A DNA stretch of 64,000 nucleotides from Phycisphaerae bacterium (GTDB taxonomy: Bacteria; Planctomycetota; Phycisphaerae; SM23-33): NCBI GenBank assembly GCA_030745875.1, contig JASLNT010000129.1:1-64000 (forward strand). Direction: 5' to 3'. A model generated the notes under the pieces. The model was not told the DNA's origin. It saw only the letters and a program-made list of their open reading frames with translations, and made no database searches. A program made the position numbers and the translations under genes. Below are positions 59,136 to 64,000 of the stretch, piece after piece. Every line of letters starts with the position of its first letter. The stretch's first letter is position 1.

Positions 59136-60488
59136 ATGGCTACCGACGCAACACGACGCGATTTCCTTAAAACAGGACTGGCGGTGACATCTTTAGCGGC
59201 TGCATCATCTCTCTCGATCACAACGGACGCCCTGGCCGCCAAGTCACCGAATTCAAAGCTGGGCGTGGCTGTCGTCGGAGCCGGGGGCATGGGCGGATAC
59301 AGCGTAAGCATGGCGCTCAGAGAGAATCTCGTCGCACTGGTCGACATAGACGACAACAGAGTCGCTGACGTGATGAAACGCATCAGCAGGAACGGTAAAG
59401 CCAAATCGCCGAACGTCAAAACTTATTTCGACTACCGCAAGATGCTCGACCAATGCCACAAGGACATCGACGTGGTTCTGGTGGCGACCCCGGACCATCA
59501 TCACGCTCCCGCCTGTATTCGGGCAATACGGATGGGCAAGGCGGCTTTCTCCCAGAAACCGCTGGCCCACAATATCGCCGAGTGCTACGCCATGGCGGCC
59601 GCTGCGAAAAAGCACAAGGTTTTGACCCAAATGGGCAACCAAGGCCATTGCAGCGAACACATACGCCGCGTATGCGAATACATATGGGCCGGGGCCGTGG
59701 GCAATGTCCTGGAAGCACACGCCATCCTCGGTCGCAACTTCGGAGGAAGCGACGGGCGACCCAAATCCGAACCCGCGCCCAAAGGCGTACACTGGGACGA
59801 GTGGATCGGTCCGGCGCCGTATCGGGATTACCACAAGGGCCTCCACCCGTTCAGTTGGCGATCATGGAGGAAATTCGGAACGGGCACGATTGGGGACATG
59901 GCGTGTCACAATCTCGACGCGTTGTTCTGGGCTCTGCGGTTGGCCGATGCAAAGCAGTTCACCATCGAGTGCGTCTCCCAGACAAAGGGAAGCGACGAGA
60001 AATATCCCACGGACAACGTCATCCGCTGGGAGTTCCCTGCGAGGGGCAAAATGCCCCCGGTGAAGGTTTTCTCGTACGACCACAAGAAGATCAGACCTGA
60101 TGTCATGACTGAGACCGAGAAGAAGCACAACCGTAGATTCGGGGAGTTTACGCTGTTCGTGGGCGACAAGGCGATGATCGGAACTGACGGGCGGATCATC
60201 CCCGAAGAGAAACACAAGGCGTTCACCCCTCCGCCGAAGACCATTCCTCGCGCCCACGGAGGTCCGATCGAGGATCTCTTCTACGCCATAAAGAACGGAG
60301 GCTCCCCCTGCTCGAACTTCATCGATTCAGCCGCCCCGCTCACTGCATTTGCATTGACCGGGCACCTTGCGATGTTCGCGGGCGTCGGAAAAAAACTCCA
60401 ATGGGACGTTGAGAAAATGAAGGTGACCAATGCTCCAGAGATCAACAAGTACGTGGGACGCGAATACAGAAAAGGCTGGGAAATATAA
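59136..60488 (+). CDS. Tat-exported Gfo/Idh/MocA family oxidoreductase
   Basis: The 450-residue protein has a twin-arginine signal (TRRDFLKTGLAVTSLAAASSLSI) and then the NAD(P)-binding Rossmann fold (VAVVGAGGMGGYSVSMAL), VLVATPDHHHAPACI, the EKP-like segment FSQKPLAHNIAECYAM and the HWDEWIGPAPYR with SWRSWRKFGTGTIGDMACHNLDALFWAL segments. The last are hallmarks of the large secreted planctomycete/Bacteroidetes branch. It should act outside the cytoplasm with a tightly bound cofactor exported in folded form. The ATG at 59136 has AGGAG eight bases upstream. It is followed after 16 bases by a pectate-lyase-like gene, which suggests a role with uronate- or pectin-type sugars. Confidence 0.9.
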   Translation: MATDATRRDFLKTGLAVTSLAAASSLSITTDALAAKSPNSKLGVAVVGAGGMGGYSVSMALRENLVALVDIDDNRVADVMKRISRNGKAKSPNVKTYFDYRKMLDQCHKDIDVVLVATPDHHHAPACIRAIRMGKAAFSQKPLAHNIAECYAMAAAAKKHKVLTQMGNQGHCSEHIRRVCEYIWAGAVGNVLEAHAILGRNFGGSDGRPKSEPAPKGVHWDEWIGPAPYRDYHKGLHPFSWRSWRKFGTGTIGDMACHNLDALFWALRLADAKQFTIECVSQTKGSDEKYPTDNVIRWEFPARGKMPPVKVFSYDHKKIRPDVMTETEKKHNRRFGEFTLFVGDKAMIGTDGRIIPEEKHKAFTPPPKTIPRAHGGPIEDLFYAIKNGGSPCSNFIDSAAPLTAFALTGHLAMFAGVGKKLQWDVEKMKVTNAPEINKYVGREYRKGWEI

Positions 60489-60504
60489 CGCAGGGACGGC
60501 TGGG

Positions 60505-61887
60505 ATGAGACATGCGATGACTGTGTGCGTCGCGATGGCGCTGGTGTGCGTCGCGGGATCGGCTTGCGGACAGGCAAAGAAAACTCTTCCCGCGTTTCCT
60601 GGAGCCGAAGGTTTCGGAGCCATCGCCGTCGGCGGGCGCGGTGGGCGAATCATTAAGGTCTCCAATCTCAAGACCAGCGGACCGGGCAGTCTGCAGGCCG
60701 CCTGCCAAACCAAAGGGGCTCGAACAGTTGTCTTTGACGTCAGCGGAGTGATACCGGGCGGGGTGACGATAACGTCAGGAAAGTTGACTATCGCCGGCCA
60801 GACCGCGCCCGGCGCCGGGATCACAATAGAGGGCCTCCTCGCTACAGAATACCGCATTGAACCGCCCTGCAACGACATTATCATCCGTTTCCTGCGCGTG
60901 CGCCCCCGACCGCCAAGACGCAAGACTGTTTCTGGAGACTGCCTGCAGTTAACGAGAGTCGACCGCCTGATGATCGATCACGTTTCGTGTTCGTGGGGTT
61001 GCGACGAGAACATGGACCTTTGCGGTTCGTCCAACGTCACCGTCCAGTGGTCGGCCATCGAGGAATCCGACCCCCGCGGACACGTCAAGGGCCAGCACAA
61101 CTACGGGATGATCATCGGCTATACCGACCGTGGCGACGTGACTATTCACCACAATCTCTTCGCCCACCACCAGAAGCGCGCACCCCTGATCGGCTGCGAT
61201 ATCGTCGACCATCGCAATAACGTGATCTACAACATGCTGCTTCCGTTCATATTGCACCCCATGGACATGAACCGCCGCCGCCCGGGCAAACCTTTCCGGT
61301 TCAACCTGGTGGCTAACACGTTCCTGTCCGGCCCGAACGTCAAGAACCACATGAAGGGACGCCCGCTGGACAAGCTGATATGGAATCGCCCCAACACGCA
61401 CCTGCACGCCCTATGCAACACATGCTCGTGGATCGCTGGTGAGGGACGGGCAAAATCGACCGCCAAGCCGCTGTCCGAAAAACCCTGGCCCGCTCCACCG
61501 GTCAAAACGCAGTCAGCCCCCGCGGCCTGCAAACTGGTCCTGGCCCGGGCCGGATGCCTCCCGCGAGACACAGTCAGCAAGCGCACCGTCAAAGAGGTCC
61601 GCACAGCGACCGGCTCCTGGGGCCGACACGAACCGCGCGGAGGTCTGATGGAAGGGCTTAAGGTCGCCAGACCCCCCGCCGACACCGATGCCGACGGTAT
61701 GTCCGACAAATGGGAACGCGCCCACAATCTCGACCCCTCCGACCCGGCCGACGCAAGCAAAACCGTCCCCGCCGGCGCATCGCCTAGAGACCGCCACAAA
61801 GGCTACACATGGATAGAATTCTACATAAACGACCTGGCTGACAAACTCATAGCGGCGCAGGAGCCTGTGGTGAAAGAATCTACTTAA
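60505..61887 (+). CDS. Secreted pectate lyase-like protein (PL1-type beta helix)
   Basis: The 460-residue protein has a signal peptide (to about residue 20) and then a right-handed parallel beta-helix of the polysaccharide lyase 1 type. The fold starts LPAFPGAEGFGAIAVGGRGG with GSLQAACQTKGARTVVFDVSGVI and continues with stacked LTIAGQTAPG, RLMIDHVSCSWGCDENMDL, VTVQWSAIEES, VTIHHNLFAHHQKRAPLI and DIVDHRNNVIYNM. DHVSCSWGCDE corresponds to the conserved WIDHCSFSW region. Near the C-terminus a calcium-type repeat, DTDADGMSDKWERAHNLDPSDP, resembles thrombospondin type 3 or dockerin motifs. Substrate is not proven. It overlaps the end of the convergent DUF1080 gene by 8 bases. Confidence 0.85.
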   Translation: MRHAMTVCVAMALVCVAGSACGQAKKTLPAFPGAEGFGAIAVGGRGGRIIKVSNLKTSGPGSLQAACQTKGARTVVFDVSGVIPGGVTITSGKLTIAGQTAPGAGITIEGLLATEYRIEPPCNDIIIRFLRVRPRPPRRKTVSGDCLQLTRVDRLMIDHVSCSWGCDENMDLCGSSNVTVQWSAIEESDPRGHVKGQHNYGMIIGYTDRGDVTIHHNLFAHHQKRAPLIGCDIVDHRNNVIYNMLLPFILHPMDMNRRRPGKPFRFNLVANTFLSGPNVKNHMKGRPLDKLIWNRPNTHLHALCNTCSWIAGEGRAKSTAKPLSEKPWPAPPVKTQSAPAACKLVLARAGCLPRDTVSKRTVKEVRTATGSWGRHEPRGGLMEGLKVARPPADTDADGMSDKWERAHNLDPSDPADASKTVPAGASPRDRHKGYTWIEFYINDLADKLIAAQEPVVKEST

Positions 61888-63454
61888 GTCGTTTGATGTA
61901 GATGTTTCTGAACTGCACCAGGCTCGACGCGGGATTAAATTTTCCCGTCTTGCCGATCGGTCCGCCGTGGTGCTGGAGAACTATCGGGCCTTCATCCGGT
62001 ATTCCGGGCATCTGGGAGTTCTCAAGCACCGTCTTACCGTTCAGAACGGCCGTTACGCGATCGCCCTTCACTGTTATGTCGAACGCATTCCATTGTCCGA
62101 CAGGGTTGTCGGCTTTTACTTTCGGGACGGCTCCGGCGCGAACCTCCGCCGACAGCTTCCTATCCAGTCGAATGCCGTACATTTCGCCCGAACCGCAATC
62201 CCAGCACCAGAGGTTCATCTGGGCCTTACCGTAACCTCGCGGGAATATGCCCGAGTCGGCGTTGGGTTTGAGCGTCTTGACGACCTTTCCGTTTGCATCC
62301 TTCTTGTATGAACCGTCAGGCAGGATCGTCGGCATGGAGAACAATCCGGTTGCCCGCTTGAAACGCCACTCGATATGCAACGAGTAATTGGCGTACTTCT
62401 CTTTGGACACCAGATTCTTGCTGCCCTTGGCCTCGGAGGAAGCGTCGTAGTCGATCACGCCATCGAGGACTTTCCAGTGGCCATTATCGCCTTTGGGCAC
62501 GATCCAGCCGGACATGTCCTTGCCGTTGAACATGCTGACGTAACCGTCGGCGAGCAGTTTCTTCGGATCGACCATCACGGAACCGGCCGATTTCAGCGGA
62601 CCACTGGGCGTGGTGTCCGCCTCCAGATCGCCGAGTGCAAACTGGATTCCGTCCAGGTAGAACCGCAGCAGATTGGCGTCCATGAAGCTCTTGGGATTAT
62701 GACCAAGCGAAGAGTAGAACACTTTGCCCTTTCCGAACTTCCGGACCCATGCGATCGCGTTGTCATTGTCGGCGCGTTTGCCTCGTTTCTTCACGATGTC
62801 CATATCCAGCGTCAGCAGGATGCGAAGCTTCTCCCGCGTATAGATCTTTGCGAACTGGTATATCTCGTCGTTAACCGGAAACCCCTTCCCCCCGAAGACC
62901 TTCGTCAACTTATGATCGGGATCGTCTATTTTCACCGCAACGTTGCCGGACCAGGGATGTCCGGTGAAGAACCCGCCAAAGACTTCGCCGAACTTGTTGT
63001 CGGTGGCTGCGTGGAATCCGATCAATCCGCCGCCGGCGGACACGTAATCGCCGAGGTTCTCGACCAGTGTCTTTCCGTTGGCGGCTTTGCCTCCCCCACC
63101 AGTGGAATTGTTCACGCAGACCGCATCAAACTCTTTGAGTTTCTCCGGGACGAGGATTTCGGCCATCGCCTTAGTGTCGTATATGAATGTGAGTTCGAAC
63201 GCCTTGGTTTGCCCAGCCATGAGTTGAAGGGCCTTCTCGCCAGCCAGTCGCCCCTGGTCGTGACTCTGGTACGACAGTACAAGAATTTTCCGCGGCTTCT
63301 TCGGCTTGACTGTCGCCTTTTTTGGCATGGCAGCCTTCATTATCGCCACCTGCTCGTCCGAAGGTCCCCGCCGTTTCCGAGCCGCGTGCGTACTGTCAAC
63401 CGGAACAAGAGCAAACCCCAACGCCGCGATAATCGATAGTGCGATGTTTTTCAT
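61880..63454 (-). CDS. Secreted ThuA-DUF1080 fusion protein
   Basis: The 524-residue protein has a signal peptide (to about 24), a lysine-rich linker and a ThuA domain (about 55-280). ThuA marks are ILVLSYQSHDQGR, VCVNNSTGGGG, GGGLIGFHAATDN, FFTGHPWSGNVAVKIDDPDHKLTKVFGGKGF and GKVFYSSLGHNPKSFMD. A DUF1080 (3-keto-disaccharide hydrolase-like) jelly roll follows (about 300-524, YVSMFNGKDMSGWIVPKGDNGHWKVLDGVIDY, ending FRNIYIKRL). Characterised relatives process 3-keto-sugars made by Gfo/Idh-type oxidoreductases, which fits the Tat-exported oxidoreductase nearby, although that gene is convergent and not cotranscribed. Signal and domains are complete. Confidence 0.9.
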   Translation of the reverse strand: MKNIALSIIAALGFALVPVDSTHAARKRRGPSDEQVAIMKAAMPKKATVKPKKPRKILVLSYQSHDQGRLAGEKALQLMAGQTKAFELTFIYDTKAMAEILVPEKLKEFDAVCVNNSTGGGGKAANGKTLVENLGDYVSAGGGLIGFHAATDNKFGEVFGGFFTGHPWSGNVAVKIDDPDHKLTKVFGGKGFPVNDEIYQFAKIYTREKLRILLTLDMDIVKKRGKRADNDNAIAWVRKFGKGKVFYSSLGHNPKSFMDANLLRFYLDGIQFALGDLEADTTPSGPLKSAGSVMVDPKKLLADGYVSMFNGKDMSGWIVPKGDNGHWKVLDGVIDYDASSEAKGSKNLVSKEKYANYSLHIEWRFKRATGLFSMPTILPDGSYKKDANGKVVKTLKPNADSGIFPRGYGKAQMNLWCWDCGSGEMYGIRLDRKLSAEVRAGAVPKVKADNPVGQWNAFDITVKGDRVTAVLNGKTVLENSQMPGIPDEGPIVLQHHGGPIGKTGKFNPASSLVQFRNIYIKRLK

Positions 63455-63512
63455 AGTACGTGTCCTTTCACCTCAAATCATAAACACCCGCCGCCGGAGA
63501 ATCCACCGCCCC

Positions 63513-63540
63513 TTGATTGTTTTCGAGCCGAGTACATAAT
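63513..63540 (+). promoter_or_regulatory. Putative sigma-70 promoter of the 63563 gene
   Basis: TTGATT (63513-63518) and CATAAT (63535-63540) are 16 bases apart, 22 bases before the ATG. Confidence 0.55.
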
Positions 63541-63562
63541 GAACGGTAACAAGGAGACCAAC

Positions 63563-64000
63563 ATGAAACGTCTGAAACTAACTGTTACGTGTGCTTTCAT
63601 CATCTCTCTAATGGCTTCCGGCTCGATAAGCCAGGGTGTCGAAGCTGAGTTTGCGATCAACCTCCCTGCGTTTGCTTCGCTGAAGGCCAGGCTGAACATT
63701 TTTGACGAAAAACTGCCCGATCCGGACAAGCTGGGCATGCGAAAGACAATCGCCTACGAAGAGAATGAGCGATTCACTTACATGATGGGGCGCACGGGCG
63801 TTTCGCTGCGGCGGATATTCTTCATCAAACCGGCTACGCTCATCGTAAGCGACACTCTGGACAAGACGCCCGACAAGCCGGCGACGTGGTATGCCGGCGT
63901 CGATAAAACCCCTGAACTCAACGGCCGCAAGTTCTCATTCGGCGCGGGAGTATGCGAAACGATCCTGCCGATAGAAGCCGAACTCAAGCTCGCCAAGAAA
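63563..64000 (+). CDS. Secreted protein, N-terminal part (cut by window edge)
   Basis: The frame is open from an ATG preceded by AAGGAG (six bases) to the last base, giving the first 146 residues. It begins with a signal peptide (LTVTCAFIISLMASGSISQG). The visible mature part includes RFTYMMGRTGVSLRRIFFIKPATLIVSDTLD, which recalls the sandwich-domain text of heparinase II/III-like proteins (R..FF.KP..LIV.D). That is too little for an assignment, and the position so near the N-terminus would be unusual for that domain. It is divergent from the ThuA-DUF1080 gene. Confidence 0.7.
   Translation, partial: MKRLKLTVTCAFIISLMASGSISQGVEAEFAINLPAFASLKARLNIFDEKLPDPDKLGMRKTIAYEENERFTYMMGRTGVSLRRIFFIKPATLIVSDTLDKTPDKPATWYAGVDKTPELNGRKFSFGAGVCETILPIEAELKLAKK

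Overview
This 64 kb window looks like a chromosomal piece of an anaerobic, Gram-negative planctomycete, most likely of class Phycisphaerae or a close relative. Four things point there. The outer-membrane and lipid A genes are complete in type (bamA, skp, lpxD, fused lpxC-fabZ). Secreted families typical of planctomycetes are frequent (DUF1080, ThuA, Tat-exported Gfo/Idh/MocA, sulfatases, PQQ-like propellers, FN3-glucoamylase). A UVR-motif protein of planctomycete type is present. An NAD-linked [FeFe] hydrogenase indicates fermentation. The assignment rests on gene content read by eye, not on a search.

Layout. 1-2109: a cut-off gene, a tyrosine recombinase and tRNA-Arg(CCG), perhaps the edge of an integrated element. 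2113-8099 (minus): glucose-6-phosphate isomerase, a secreted methyltransferase/PQQ-propeller fusion and a penicillin-binding-like hydrolase. 8225-9658: two YbjQ-type proteins and a PrsW-like protease in an overlapping operon. 10021-16411: a membrane-anchored protein of unknown role, mfd and a lipoprotein peptidyl-prolyl isomerase. 16441-22892 (minus): bamA-skp-lpxD-lpxC/fabZ-oxidoreductase, an envelope biogenesis operon. 23137-28523: a second oxidoreductase, surE, two tandem secreted LTxxQ-rich paralogues, a short-chain dehydrogenase and a small DUF6915-like gene.

28566-42702 (minus) is the most unusual block: eight codirectional genes with three GH32-family proteins, an esterase fused to a propeller, a sodium:solute symporter broken by one extra base in a run of nine Cs, a uroporphyrinogen-decarboxylase-like enzyme coupled to it, a sulfatase and a glucoamylase-family (GH144-like) protein. 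It reads as a polysaccharide utilisation cluster, probably for a fructan or a fructan-like, possibly sulfated, glycan. Only one of the three GH32 proteins keeps all the classical catalytic motifs.

43051-46744 holds purL with fused PurS-like repeats, and purQ. 46854-54375 holds a lipoprotein, a short uvrC ending at a strong terminator, a rhomboid-like protein that seems to lack its catalytic residues, a membrane-anchored deacetylase-family protein, thiC under a TPP riboswitch and a UVR-motif protein. 54560-58602 (minus) is an NADH-linked [FeFe] hydrogenase operon (response regulator-HydC-HydB-HydA) with a perfect 16-bp Rex- or CRP-like palindrome upstream. 59136-64000 holds a Tat-exported oxidoreductase, a pectate-lyase-like protein, a ThuA-DUF1080 protein and a cut-off secreted protein.

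Putative sigma-70 promoters recur in the form TTGnnn, 16-17 bases, TAtAAT, which helped choose several start sites. No rRNA, insertion sequence or CRISPR array was seen.
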